A DNA stretch of 59,811 nucleotides, taken from NCBI GenBank assembly GCA_016932015.1, contig JAFGDQ010000038.1, positions 1 through 59,811 of the forward strand, given 5' to 3'. This DNA is from Spirochaetota bacterium. Its GTDB lineage: Bacteria; Spirochaetota; UBA4802; JAFGDQ01. A program made the translations under genes and the position numbers. Below the pieces are notes generated by a model, which was not told the origin of the DNA, made no database searches, and saw only the letters and a program-made list of their open reading frames with translations. This document shows, piece by piece, positions 40,807 through 49,343 of the stretch (position 1 is the first letter of the stretch; each line of letters begins with the position of its first letter).

Positions 40807-41841
40807 TTATATACTTATTTCATCGAGCCAGCTGAATTTATCTTCATCTTCACCTGTCTGGATTCTTGTCAAACGGTTGTACAGTCTGGTTATTACCGGA
40901 CCGGGCTGGCCGTCTCCGAATTTAAAGTCCCGGCCTTTGTAGTGGATAAGATTTACAGGAGTTATTACTGCTGCTGTTCCTACTGCCCCGACTTCGTCAA
41001 AATTTTCCACTTCGTTTATTTCGATTTGTCTTTTTTCAATCGTAAGCCCCATCTCTTCCGAAATGGCAGCGAGACTTTTATTGGTAATACTCGGAAGAAT
41101 TGAAGATGACGCAGGAGTGATGTATTTGTCGCCTGAAATTCCAATAAAGTTCGATGTTCCGAATTCATCCACGTATTTTTTTTCTTTTGGATCAAGATAT
41201 AAAATAATAGGATAGCCCTTTTCCTTCCCAAAGGCATTTCCAATAAGTCCGGCCGCGTAATTGCCTCCGACTTTATAAGGGCCCATTCCGAGAGGGGCAG
41301 CTCTGTCAAAGTCTTCAATTACAAGTGCTTTAACCGGTTTAAAACCGCCTTTATAATACGGGCCTACAGGAGTACCGAATATTATGAATACATATTCTGC
41401 GGCAGGGCCAAGGCCTACCTGAGGCCCGATTCCAAGAACAAGAGGCCTTACATAAAAACTCGCTCCTGTGCCGAAAGGAGGTACGAATTTCGCGTTTGCC
41501 GCGACAAGTTTGTGAGTCGCTTCCAGAAATAAATCTTCAGGTATCGGAGGGATAAGTATTTGTTTTGAAGAAGACTGAAGCCTTTTGGCATTTTCGTCCG
41601 GCCTGAAAGCCACTATTCTGCCGTCTACTGTTTCAAATACTTTCATTCCTTCAAAAGCTTCCTGACCGTAATGCAGGCACGGATCAGCAATATGCATCTG
41701 AATATTTTCATCCGCGAATAATTCCGGTGAAGACCATTTGCCGTTTTTATAGTGGCATCTTACATTAAAGTCCGTTTTTATATAATTGAACGGCAGATTT
41801 TTCCAGTCAAGATCCGCCTTTGTAATTGTCTGACTTTTCAT
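40807..41841 (-). CDS. ilvE: Branched-chain amino acid aminotransferase
   Basis: A 344-residue class IV PLP aminotransferase of the BCAT type. The catalytic Lys is in PYKVGGNYAAG, with EAFEGMKVF, RPLVLGIGP, DEFGTSNFIG and EVGAVGTAAVITPV. It transfers amino groups among valine, leucine, isoleucine and glutamate. Length fits the long-form BCAT (about 340-360). Upstream (leftward) there is a usual leader but no clear attenuator. Single gene, between the MshEN-like gene and a PilZ-ABC pair. Confidence 0.95.
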   Translation of the reverse strand: MKSQTITKADLDWKNLPFNYIKTDFNVRCHYKNGKWSSPELFADENIQMHIADPCLHYGQEAFEGMKVFETVDGRIVAFRPDENAKRLQSSSKQILIPPIPEDLFLEATHKLVAANAKFVPPFGTGASFYVRPLVLGIGPQVGLGPAAEYVFIIFGTPVGPYYKGGFKPVKALVIEDFDRAAPLGMGPYKVGGNYAAGLIGNAFGKEKGYPIILYLDPKEKKYVDEFGTSNFIGISGDKYITPASSSILPSITNKSLAAISEEMGLTIEKRQIEINEVENFDEVGAVGTAAVITPVNLIHYKGRDFKFGDGQPGPVITRLYNRLTRIQTGEDEDKFSWLDEISI

Positions 41842-41919
41842 CGTTATAACTCTCTTTCCTGATATATATTAACACTTACTGTTAATTTTAAAACTGTATA
41901 ATTTAAAGCCGATTTCGAG

Positions 41920-42252
41920 TCAAGAATAATCTTCGGAGCTGTTGAGTTTGGCAAGATTATTCATTATATAGCTGATTTTTTCAAATTCAGAGCTGGTATC
42001 CAGCAAAAACTGCAGCCCGTACTGATTGTCTATTTTCCATACTGTTTTTGATTTCAAAGCTATATCGTCAGTTCCGCGAATATGAAGATAGATTATTTCA
42101 TCTGTTTTTATTTTTTCTTCAGATATTATACAGGCGCCTGTTACTGAAATATTATTAAGCCTGCAGTTAATTTTTTTATTCTTTTTCTCAGGATAATAAA
42201 AATATTCCTCTGAAATCGAAATTCTGGTATTTTTTCTTTGTTCTGAAGTCAT
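41920..42252 (-). CDS. PilZ domain protein
   Basis: A 110-residue protein that is almost entirely a PilZ domain. The cyclic-di-GMP motif RxxxR is present as RKNTR near the start and the second motif as NNISVTGA. It should bind c-di-GMP and pass the signal to an unknown partner. It begins 10 bases after the ABC ATPase gene and is cotranscribed with it. Together with the MshEN-like protein it gives two possible c-di-GMP receptors within 1.5 kb. Confidence 0.88.
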   Translation of the reverse strand: MTSEQRKNTRISISEEYFYYPEKKNKKINCRLNNISVTGACIISEEKIKTDEIIYLHIRGTDDIALKSKTVWKIDNQYGLQFLLDTSSEFEKISYIMNNLAKLNSSEDYS

Positions 42253-42262
42253 TTGCTTAAAA

Positions 42263-43006
42263 TTAAAAAATGTCTATTGGCCCTTCAAGATTTCCTTCAA
42301 TGAATTGTACTGTATATGGATTATTACCGGTGAAAAAATCATTACTGGATCCGGAAAATACCAGTTCACTATTATACAGCAGGGCAATTTTATCAGCAAC
42401 CTTTTTTGCTGCAGTTAAATCGTGTGTAACAATTATGGATGTTGTATTATTTTTTCCCCTGATATCGCATATAACATCAGTTATTGAATCGGACAGTATG
42501 GGGTCAAGGCCGGCAGTAGGATCGTCGTACAAAATGATATCCGGATAAGAACAGATTGCCCTCGCAAGTCCAACACGTTTCTGCATACCTCCGCTTAATT
42601 CCGAAGGAAGCTTTTGTTCGTTTCCTGATAATCCAACTCTTCCAAGAGCGGATAAAACCGATTCCGATATTTCGCTTTCACTTTTCCCCAGTCTTTTTAA
42701 AGGAAAAGCAGTATTTTCAAAAACATTCATTGAGTCGAAAAGGCCGCCTTTTTGAAAAACATAGGATAGTGAAGGAGCATTAAGATTATTCTTTCTGAGT
42801 TCAGATCTGACTGGTATAATTGTATTGTTTATGTAAATAGACCCTGAGTAATCAATTAAACCTGCAACGCATTTTAAAAGTACTGATTTGCCTGAACCGT
42901 TTTTGCCCATCAGTACAAGAGTTTCACCTTTGTCAATATTCAGGTTTATATTGTTCAGTATAATTCTGTTTTCAAATGCGATTGATAGATTTTCAATATT
43001 TATCAT
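42263..43006 (-). CDS. ABC transporter ATP-binding protein, MlaF-like
   Basis: A 247-residue ATPase with Walker A GKNGSGKS, signature LSGGMQKRVGLARA, Walker B IILYDDPTAGLD and a switch His in IIVTHD. The GMQKRV signature and the C-terminal QFIEGNLEGPI are typical of MlaF, the ATPase of the phospholipid-retrograde Mla system. The permease MlaE and the MCE protein MlaD are not nearby, so they must be encoded elsewhere or the protein serves another system. It precedes the PilZ gene in one transcription unit. Confidence 0.85.
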   Translation of the reverse strand: MINIENLSIAFENRIILNNINLNIDKGETLVLMGKNGSGKSVLLKCVAGLIDYSGSIYINNTIIPVRSELRKNNLNAPSLSYVFQKGGLFDSMNVFENTAFPLKRLGKSESEISESVLSALGRVGLSGNEQKLPSELSGGMQKRVGLARAICSYPDIILYDDPTAGLDPILSDSITDVICDIRGKNNTTSIIVTHDLTAAKKVADKIALLYNSELVFSGSSNDFFTGNNPYTVQFIEGNLEGPIDIF

Positions 43007-43070
43007 AAAATTCTATATGTCTATAGAGTATAAAAAGAAATATTTAATATTAATATTCTAATCAGGAAGT

Positions 43071-44012
43071 TTAACCGTATTTCTGTTTATTATCCTCTTT
43101 CAAAGATGATAATATATTAAGATATGATATGTATCTGTCTCTGAATATAACTTGTTTTTCAACCTGTTTTTTTATTTCACAATCAGGTTCATGATCGTGT
43201 GTGCATGGTTTAAAGGAACATTTATTAATATATTTGCCGAATTCATGAAAATACATACCGAGCATATTCGGATCTATATCCGATAACCCGAATTCCCGCA
43301 TGCCCGGTGAATCGATTATCGAAATATCATTTGCAAAATTAATCATTTCAACATTTGCTGTAGTGTGCCTGCCTTTATTTGTCCTTTCTGAAACTTCGGA
43401 AGTTCTCAGATTCAAATCAGGGTTTATTGAATTTAAAATGGAGCTTTTACCCACTCCTGAGTTGCCTATGAATAATGATGTTTTATGGTTTAAGAAATTA
43501 TGGAGTTCTTCAACACCGCGGCCTGTTAACGCACTGGTCATAATAATTTTTATTTTAGTATTGCTGTAATAATTATTAATATATTCAATTGTTTTATCAT
43601 CAGCAAGGTCAAGTTTGTTTATGCATAGTAAAACAGGTATTTTTTCTTTTTCGCTTCTTACGCTAAGTCTGTCAACAAATCTCAGATTCAGCCTGGGTTT
43701 TTTGAAAGCCTGAATTATAGTGATCAGATCAAGATTGGCTGCAATAATATCTTCCTTTCTATTCCTCGCTTTGCCTTTTCTTGAGAATATATTTTTTCTC
43801 GGTAATATTGTGTTGATTACTCCGCTGCCGTCTTCATTGAAATTAAAAGATACAATATCTCCTACTGCTGCGGGATCTGAGTAGATTTTCAGCATTTTAT
43901 CCTGACGGATTTTACCTCTTAATACACAATTGATATAATGATTTTCCGTTTTAACGGTGTAATATAATCCGTATATTTTCGTTACAATGCCGGTTTTTTT
44001 TTCCATTTCCAT
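43071..44012 (-). CDS. rsgA: Ribosome small-subunit-dependent GTPase
   Basis: A 313-residue circularly permuted GTPase: an OB-fold N-terminus, G4 (CINKLDLAD), then G1 (GNSGVGKSS) and G3 (DSPGMREFGL), in that order. The C-terminal zinc site shows CSFKPCTHDHEPDC. It acts in late 30S subunit assembly. The start context is AATGGAAATGG; an ATG two codons in is also possible. Independent of its neighbours. Confidence 0.94.
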   Translation of the reverse strand: MEMEKKTGIVTKIYGLYYTVKTENHYINCVLRGKIRQDKMLKIYSDPAAVGDIVSFNFNEDGSGVINTILPRKNIFSRKGKARNRKEDIIAANLDLITIIQAFKKPRLNLRFVDRLSVRSEKEKIPVLLCINKLDLADDKTIEYINNYYSNTKIKIIMTSALTGRGVEELHNFLNHKTSLFIGNSGVGKSSILNSINPDLNLRTSEVSERTNKGRHTTANVEMINFANDISIIDSPGMREFGLSDIDPNMLGMYFHEFGKYINKCSFKPCTHDHEPDCEIKKQVEKQVIFRDRYISYLNILSSLKEDNKQKYG

Positions 44013-44083
44013 AATATATGAATACGAGTATTTTCAATAATCATAAAGAAAAGAATGTTTTATTAATAATAAAAATAATCTGC

Positions 44084-44111
44084 AAAAAAAGCCGGGATCT
44101 ATCCCGGCTTT
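44084..44111 (-). terminator. Terminator after the OmpA-family gene
   Basis: Leftward: AAAGCCGGGAT, two-base loop region, ATCCCGGC and seven T. It lies 35 bases beyond the OmpA-type stop. Confidence 0.9.
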
Positions 44112-44146
44112 ATGATTATCAAAATGACATATTTAATTATAAAATA

Positions 44147-44641
44147 TTATTCTGCTGGAACTATCTTGAAGGTTACCCTTCTTTGTTCAGCTGCTTTTGG
44201 ATCATACTCAGGAAGAAGCTCGTCAGAGCCAACCCCTTTATAGGTCATTTTCGGAGAAGAAATATTTGCTCTTCCTAATGCATTGTAAACAGTTTTTGCT
44301 CTGTCTGTTGATATCTTAATGTTACCGGGTTTGTTTCCAACGGGTTCTTCCGGACCGCTTGCATCCGCATGTCCTGTAACCTGAAGCGCATAGCCTTCCG
44401 GGAGTTTGTCAAGAATTTCCTGTACTATCGGTGAAGCATCTTTTGCCCACTGATCCCATTTTGCTGTGTTAAGTTTAGAGCTTTTATAGGCGAATCCGCT
44501 TATAGGGTAATTTGACAGCTGCTCATTCTGTGATGTCAGATCCGGAACTCCGGGTTTAGTGTCCTGTTGAGCCGGCGTGCTTGCGCATCCGACAGCAAGT
44601 ATTAAAGCAAATGCAATAAATATACCACCTATTGTTTTCAT
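44147..44641 (-). CDS. OmpA-family lipoprotein (Pal-like)
   Basis: A 164-residue protein with lipobox ILAVGC (Cys19) and a C-terminal OmpA-like peptidoglycan-binding domain: LQVTGHADASGPEEPVGNKP and STDRAKTVYNALGRANI. It would tie the outer membrane to the wall. The stretch between Cys and the domain is short and Pro/Gln-rich. It has its own strong promoter and terminator, hence probably abundant. Confidence 0.9.
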   Translation of the reverse strand: MKTIGGIFIAFALILAVGCASTPAQQDTKPGVPDLTSQNEQLSNYPISGFAYKSSKLNTAKWDQWAKDASPIVQEILDKLPEGYALQVTGHADASGPEEPVGNKPGNIKISTDRAKTVYNALGRANISSPKMTYKGVGSDELLPEYDPKAAEQRRVTFKIVPAE

Positions 44642-44725
44642 AGCTATTCTCCTTTAATTTTATTTATAAATATATAATAAGCTCATAAAGAATGAAAAAT
44701 ATTATTTTTCGTATAGTGACCTGAT

Positions 44726-44754
44726 AATATAGAAGCCAAAAAGCTGTATGTCAA
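44726..44754 (-). promoter_or_regulatory. Strong sigma-70-type promoter of the OmpA-family gene
   Basis: Leftward TTGACA (44754-44749), 17 bases, TATATT (44731-44726). The predicted start is about 78 bases from the ATG. Confidence 0.75.
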
Positions 44755-44895
44755 GTAAGAATTTGGAAAAAGTGAAAAAGTTTGCTAAAGTTTGCACGGG
44801 TTTTGTCCGATATCCATAATTAACAAGTAGCAGTATAGTAATTCCCTCCCGATTATTACTGTATTGCAATCTTGGCGCTGCGATTTAGTTTCTTT

Positions 44896-44941
44896 AAAAG
44901 GCAGAATAGCAGCCCAGCTATTCTGCCTTTTGGTTTTTTTG
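44896..44941. terminator. Perfect 15-bp terminator hairpin
   Basis: AAAAGGCAGAATAGC, loop AGCCCA, GCTATTCTGCCTTTT; then GG and at least seven T to the right, and a TTTT tail on the left. It overlaps the stop of the leftward gene at 44918. The stronger T-tract is for rightward transcription, although no rightward gene ends here. Confidence 0.85.
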
Positions 44942-45328
44942 TATTTCCGGCAGCCTGAAAATAATCTCCGGCTGAAAATCAATCAATTCCCCGCTTATAA
45001 ATCCCGTATCTTCAATTATGTCTTTCACTGTAAATTCAACTATGTATTCAAGGCCTTCACGCATGTTTGCTGCTCTTTCCTTGAATTGTGCTGTTTTTTT
45101 TAGTTCTGAAATATCAAAAACGATATCAATATTTTTTCTGTCATAAAAAGTTATTTTATTAAAAATTTTATCTATATTTTTCAGACGAAGCTTCAGTTTA
45201 ATATTTTTATTATTATATTGTTCAGCATTGCTGATTATATCATTAAGAAGAATATTTTCAAATTCCCGGGCATATAAAGAAACTGCGGATAATAAGTATA
45301 ATATTATAACTGCTGTTTTTAATTTCAT
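44918..45328 (-). CDS. Hypothetical exported protein
   Basis: A 136-residue protein with a signal peptide (MKLKTAVIILYLLSAVSLYA, cleavage probably after Tyr-Ala). The rest is Lys/Ile/Asp-rich and beta-like (NNKNIKLKLRLKNIDKIF, YIVEFTVKDIIEDTGF). It looks like an OB-fold-type periplasmic protein but no family can be named. Stop codon is inside a terminator stem. Confidence 0.65.
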   Translation of the reverse strand: MKLKTAVIILYLLSAVSLYAREFENILLNDIISNAEQYNNKNIKLKLRLKNIDKIFNKITFYDRKNIDIVFDISELKKTAQFKERAANMREGLEYIVEFTVKDIIEDTGFISGELIDFQPEIIFRLPEIQKNQKAE

Positions 45329-45766
45329 CTTTATTCTATATAGCGGATTTTTTGCTGATTTTTTCGAAACTATTCAGCTTTAGCGGAGCGGTTTTACATA
45401 AAAATTCCAAATAGCTGAGCAGTTACATTTTTTCATTAATTTTAAAGATGTCAAGTTTATTAGAGTGTATTCGTGTCTTTTACAAATGAATAAAATACAG
45501 TAAAAATGTCTGTCTCAAAATTATAACTATAATATAATTTGTTAGCTTTTTTTTAGATCAATACCGGAGCAAAATATTATTTATGTATCATAAAATCACA
45601 AAATTTTTTAATTTGTTGTTGATTCACGGATTTTGTGACGGTAACTAATAAACTTTATTCTAAATTCCGGAAAAAACGCAATATGGATTTTTGTCATGTC
45701 AGTTTGTAATGATATTATGTATTTTACAGGGCAATTGACAATCTGTATCAGGCTGTTATAGGGAAA
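45329..45766. other. Divergent gap, AT-rich
   Basis: 438 bases between the leftward exported protein and the rightward outer-membrane protein. No promoter of good quality, repeat or RNA is evident. The ATG at 45767 lacks a strong ribosome-binding site (AGGGAAA). Confidence 0.45.
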
Positions 45767-48121
45767 ATGCAAAAAAAAATAATCCTGGTTCTCATCATAA
45801 TTTTTTCCCTGAGTATTACTGTTAACGCGCGACTCATGGATTCTGAAAAGGTTATTGATAAAGAACAACTTGAAATACTGCCTTCCGGAAGATGTACAGG
45901 ATCAATAATTGAAAACTGGTTAACTGATGCTGTTTTTCTTCAGGTTGAATCGGGCGGCCTGAGCCGTGTGGATCCGATACGGTTCTCTCCGCGCGGAATA
46001 AGCTGGATAGAACAAAACTTCCGTCTTAACGGTATTGATATTACGGATCCGTATAAATCGGGATATCCTCTGTTTGAACCGTCATGGGAATCAATAAAAA
46101 GCATCTCTTTACAATCAGCAGGTGAAAACGGTCCCTTTACCGGAGGCATTAACTGGAACACGGGATGGAACGCCGAAAAGAATCATTATAGCATTTCGTA
46201 TAATAATATTTTCCCGGCAGGCAATACTGATTTTATTCCGGATGATACTTTTGACAGGGAGCCTTCATTTGAATACGGATCTCCCGAAGACCGCAGAAGA
46301 TACAGAACCTCAAACGAAGTAAACGCGTCGTATTATATTGACGACAGATTTTATATCGGAAATGAACTTCTTTTAACACAAAGGGAGTTTCCGACTCTTG
46401 TTGATGAGTATGGAAACAAGGTATATGAAAAAGCTGAGAAATATACACTTACTTCTGCTTATAACAGCGATAATTTACGCCTGCCATACTCTGTATTGTT
46501 AGTAGGCCAGTATAATCATAATGACAATTACGGTGCAAATCTCAGACTGGATGACCGCGACACATTAACACAGCAGGCATTTGTAAATCATCTTCAGATA
46601 AACGCACGAAAAAGAGTGTATAAAGGTGATATGAACATTCTTTCAGGAATTACTCTGAAAACGGAAAATCTGGATTCACATTTGGATAAGCCGCTGGTTA
46701 CGGAATTTGATACGGAATCCGGGCCTGTGCCGGATGCGGGAGATATTACAAGATTTAATTTTGATAATGCACTGGCATATAAATATGATTTTCTGAATTT
46801 GGAAGCGGGATTAAAACTCAACGGTTTATATTACAAGCCGGATAAAGCTCACTCCCAGACAATGCAGTCGCTGGATGGAAATGTTTTTTCAGTAACATTG
46901 TGGGATGACCCGAATACATGCAGAGAGTATGTTTTAAACACCAGGTTTAAGGCAGAAGCTGAAAAACAGTGGGGATTTTTTTCCCTTTCAGGAAATATTT
47001 ATTTTGATAATTCCAGGGCAGCAGCCAACGGGGAGGAGGTTCTTAACTGGTTCGGTATTGGGGGAAGATTAAGATCAGGATTTGAATTGAAAAAAACCGG
47101 AACTGATTTTTTTATATGCGCGCTGCATCAGCCCTCGAAACTGAATTCAAATATTGTGGCCTTTCTTAACAATAAAAGGCCTTCAGGTACAGTATATGGT
47201 GACTGGACTGATTCAAATAATAACGGAATTGCGGAGGAAAGTGAGATAGCGGGTGCGACCGTTGTATCGTCAACAGGCGGGAAGTATCATTACAAAGACA
47301 GTAATTTGAAAAGGCCCAGTCACGACGAGATATCAGCTGGAATCGGCCAGGAGTTTGGAAAATTTGTTACTGTAACTGTGCAGGGTTATCACAGGATTTT
47401 TTCGGATTACCTGATCGTAAATTACGAAACTTATGACGGCGCTTATTCAACAGCTGCTGACGGCTATGAAATATACAATAAGCAGGCGGGCATTGATAAA
47501 TATTGCCTTACAAATTACAGCGGGGAAACCGCTCATTCATCCGGGGCGGAAATGCAGTTTGTACTGGAATGGAAAAGAATATATTTTAATCTGATGTTTG
47601 CCGCCTTTCTGGTAAAAGGTTACGCGCCTATAGGCAATGGCGCAGATTATAATGATTACGCCGTTATTACGGAAGATACAGCTTCTCCCAACAGCAGAAC
47701 AAATTCAACTGACGGAAGGTTATGCAGTGACAGGGCATATATGGGGAATATTTTGCTTGCTTATAAAATCAGAAAAGACCTTTCTTTGGGATTAACAATA
47801 AAATACAGGGACGGCGAACCATTTACTCAATTCAGAATATATACGGACTCAAACGGGATGCCTGTAAAGGTAATGGATCAGACAAGAGGAAACTGGTTCA
47901 ATCAGGGTACGGGCAGATATACCTTTGCCTGGAATATTGATCTAAAGCTGAGATATAATCCGTTTTTCCGGGATAAAGGAATTGAATTTACTCTGGATAT
48001 ATATAACATACTCGGGTCTTCGACCGAGATTATTGAAAGTAATGATCCTGATGACGAAAGGCTGGCTCTTGAAGCTGTTCCCCAGAGAATGATAAACTGC
48101 GGTTTACAGGTAAGTTTTTAA
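45767..48121 (+). CDS. TonB-dependent-receptor-like outer-membrane protein
   Basis: A 784-residue protein with a signal peptide (MQKKIILVLIIIFSLSITVNA). The first 130 residues look like a plug (VIDKEQLEILPSG, FSPRGISWIEQNFRLNGIDI), followed by a long region of alternating strands with many Tyr, Asn and Asp, and a final strand ending in phenylalanine (MINCGLQVSF), the usual barrel end. No TonB box or carboxypeptidase-like extension is visible, so energy coupling is uncertain. Substrate unknown. It is followed 94 bases later by another envelope protein. Confidence 0.75.
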   Translation: MQKKIILVLIIIFSLSITVNARLMDSEKVIDKEQLEILPSGRCTGSIIENWLTDAVFLQVESGGLSRVDPIRFSPRGISWIEQNFRLNGIDITDPYKSGYPLFEPSWESIKSISLQSAGENGPFTGGINWNTGWNAEKNHYSISYNNIFPAGNTDFIPDDTFDREPSFEYGSPEDRRRYRTSNEVNASYYIDDRFYIGNELLLTQREFPTLVDEYGNKVYEKAEKYTLTSAYNSDNLRLPYSVLLVGQYNHNDNYGANLRLDDRDTLTQQAFVNHLQINARKRVYKGDMNILSGITLKTENLDSHLDKPLVTEFDTESGPVPDAGDITRFNFDNALAYKYDFLNLEAGLKLNGLYYKPDKAHSQTMQSLDGNVFSVTLWDDPNTCREYVLNTRFKAEAEKQWGFFSLSGNIYFDNSRAAANGEEVLNWFGIGGRLRSGFELKKTGTDFFICALHQPSKLNSNIVAFLNNKRPSGTVYGDWTDSNNNGIAEESEIAGATVVSSTGGKYHYKDSNLKRPSHDEISAGIGQEFGKFVTVTVQGYHRIFSDYLIVNYETYDGAYSTAADGYEIYNKQAGIDKYCLTNYSGETAHSSGAEMQFVLEWKRIYFNLMFAAFLVKGYAPIGNGADYNDYAVITEDTASPNSRTNSTDGRLCSDRAYMGNILLAYKIRKDLSLGLTIKYRDGEPFTQFRIYTDSNGMPVKVMDQTRGNWFNQGTGRYTFAWNIDLKLRYNPFFRDKGIEFTLDIYNILGSSTEIIESNDPDDERLALEAVPQRMINCGLQVSF

Positions 48122-48215
48122 TTGTAATTCTTCTTGCCAATTAAAAATGTTTATATTTAACTGCTCATTTTATACATAAATAAAACACAAAAATAAAAGG
48201 AATTCTGATCATATC

Positions 48216-49193
48216 ATGAAATGCTTAAATATTTTATTGATTCTTTTTTTCATATTGTCTTCTTTTTCGTTTTCCTACAGTCAGGAAAACGTAGAATTAC
48301 CCGGTTCTCAGGGAGATCTTTTACAGGAGACAATAAAACTGCCTGTAAACTTATATGACGATTTCACTTTCAGTGAAAAAAACGCTCCTTATGCAAGAAA
48401 TATAATGTATGTCTCAGCACCGGGTTTTATGCTGCTGTATGGAGTATATTTGTGGGACTGGGACATAAGCAAACAGGAAGATTTTACTATTAAGGCTCAG
48501 ACATTTAAAGGCTCACATGCTATAAACGGCGCTGCTGATAAATGGGGTCATATGTATGCAAACTATGTTGGAATGCGTTTGTTTACATTTTTATTTCGTG
48601 CAACAGGTTCATCCAGGAACAGGGCAATTATTGAGGGAGCTATCCTTACCGATCTCACATCTCTGATTGGTGAAATCGGCGACGGTTTTTCCCCCAATTA
48701 CGGATTTGACCCATACGACGTTCTGTTCAATCAGTTTGGTATAATTCTGGGCGCGATACTTGAACTGTCTCCTACGCTTGACAGAATTTTTGCCATGAAA
48801 TGGGAATACTTTCCCGGGCCGCGTGTCAGAAATCATCTGGATAAAACCGACAGATGGGATGTTTCAACTGACTACAATGATTCAAAATATATTCTGACAA
48901 CCAAACTTGGCGGTATCCCGTATCTTTCACTCACGCCTTTAAGATATTTCAATGTGGACCTCGGCTATTTTTCGCGCGGTTACAGGCATACGGAAGAATA
49001 TTCTTCAAGAGCCCGTAATATTTTTGTCGGGGTATCAGTTAATTTTACAATCGCATTCGGCGATCTGCTGCCAGTAGGCTATACATCTTCCACTATGCAG
49101 TCTGTTTTTAACTATTATCATCCGCCATGTGATCTGGAAGTAAAAAAATGGGTTTTATCCGATTTGCCTCATTCGGAATTTAGTGATGAATAG
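48216..49193 (+). CDS. Exported DUF2279-like protein
   Basis: A 325-residue protein with a signal peptide (ILLILFFILSSFSFSYS). The central part matches the DUF2279 (YfiM-like) pattern: GAADKWGHMYANYVGMR, then IGEIGDGFSPNYGFDPYDVL and FNQFGIILGA, suggesting a membrane-embedded helical unit in the envelope. The last 130 residues are strand-rich (GYFSRGYRHTEEYSSRARN) and may form a small outer-membrane barrel. Function unknown; probably cotranscribed with the receptor-like gene. Confidence 0.65.
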   Translation: MKCLNILLILFFILSSFSFSYSQENVELPGSQGDLLQETIKLPVNLYDDFTFSEKNAPYARNIMYVSAPGFMLLYGVYLWDWDISKQEDFTIKAQTFKGSHAINGAADKWGHMYANYVGMRLFTFLFRATGSSRNRAIIEGAILTDLTSLIGEIGDGFSPNYGFDPYDVLFNQFGIILGAILELSPTLDRIFAMKWEYFPGPRVRNHLDKTDRWDVSTDYNDSKYILTTKLGGIPYLSLTPLRYFNVDLGYFSRGYRHTEEYSSRARNIFVGVSVNFTIAFGDLLPVGYTSSTMQSVFNYYHPPCDLEVKKWVLSDLPHSEFSDE

Positions 49194-49229
49194 TGTTTTC
49201 TGCGAGATTATTCGTGTATTATGTATTAC

Positions 49230-49258
49230 TTGACGGGCTCTTATTAATATTATATAAT
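49230..49258 (+). promoter_or_regulatory. Sigma-70-type promoter of rtcB
   Basis: TTGACG (49230-49235), 17 bases, TATAAT (49253-49258), 86 bases before the rtcB start. There is no sign of a sigma-54 (RtcR-type) promoter here. Confidence 0.75.
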
Positions 49259-49343
49259 ATTGACTGTCATATTAAATAAGATCTGTATATAATTATCTTA
49301 ATATAGAATAAAGAGTCAGTCAAAGTGTTCTGAACTTCTGGTC

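Noticed and set aside
49230..49343. Sigma-54 promoter for rtcB
   Set aside because: The upstream region fits a sigma-70 pattern (TTGACG, 17, TATAAT) and lacks GG-N10-GC; no rtcR gene is near.
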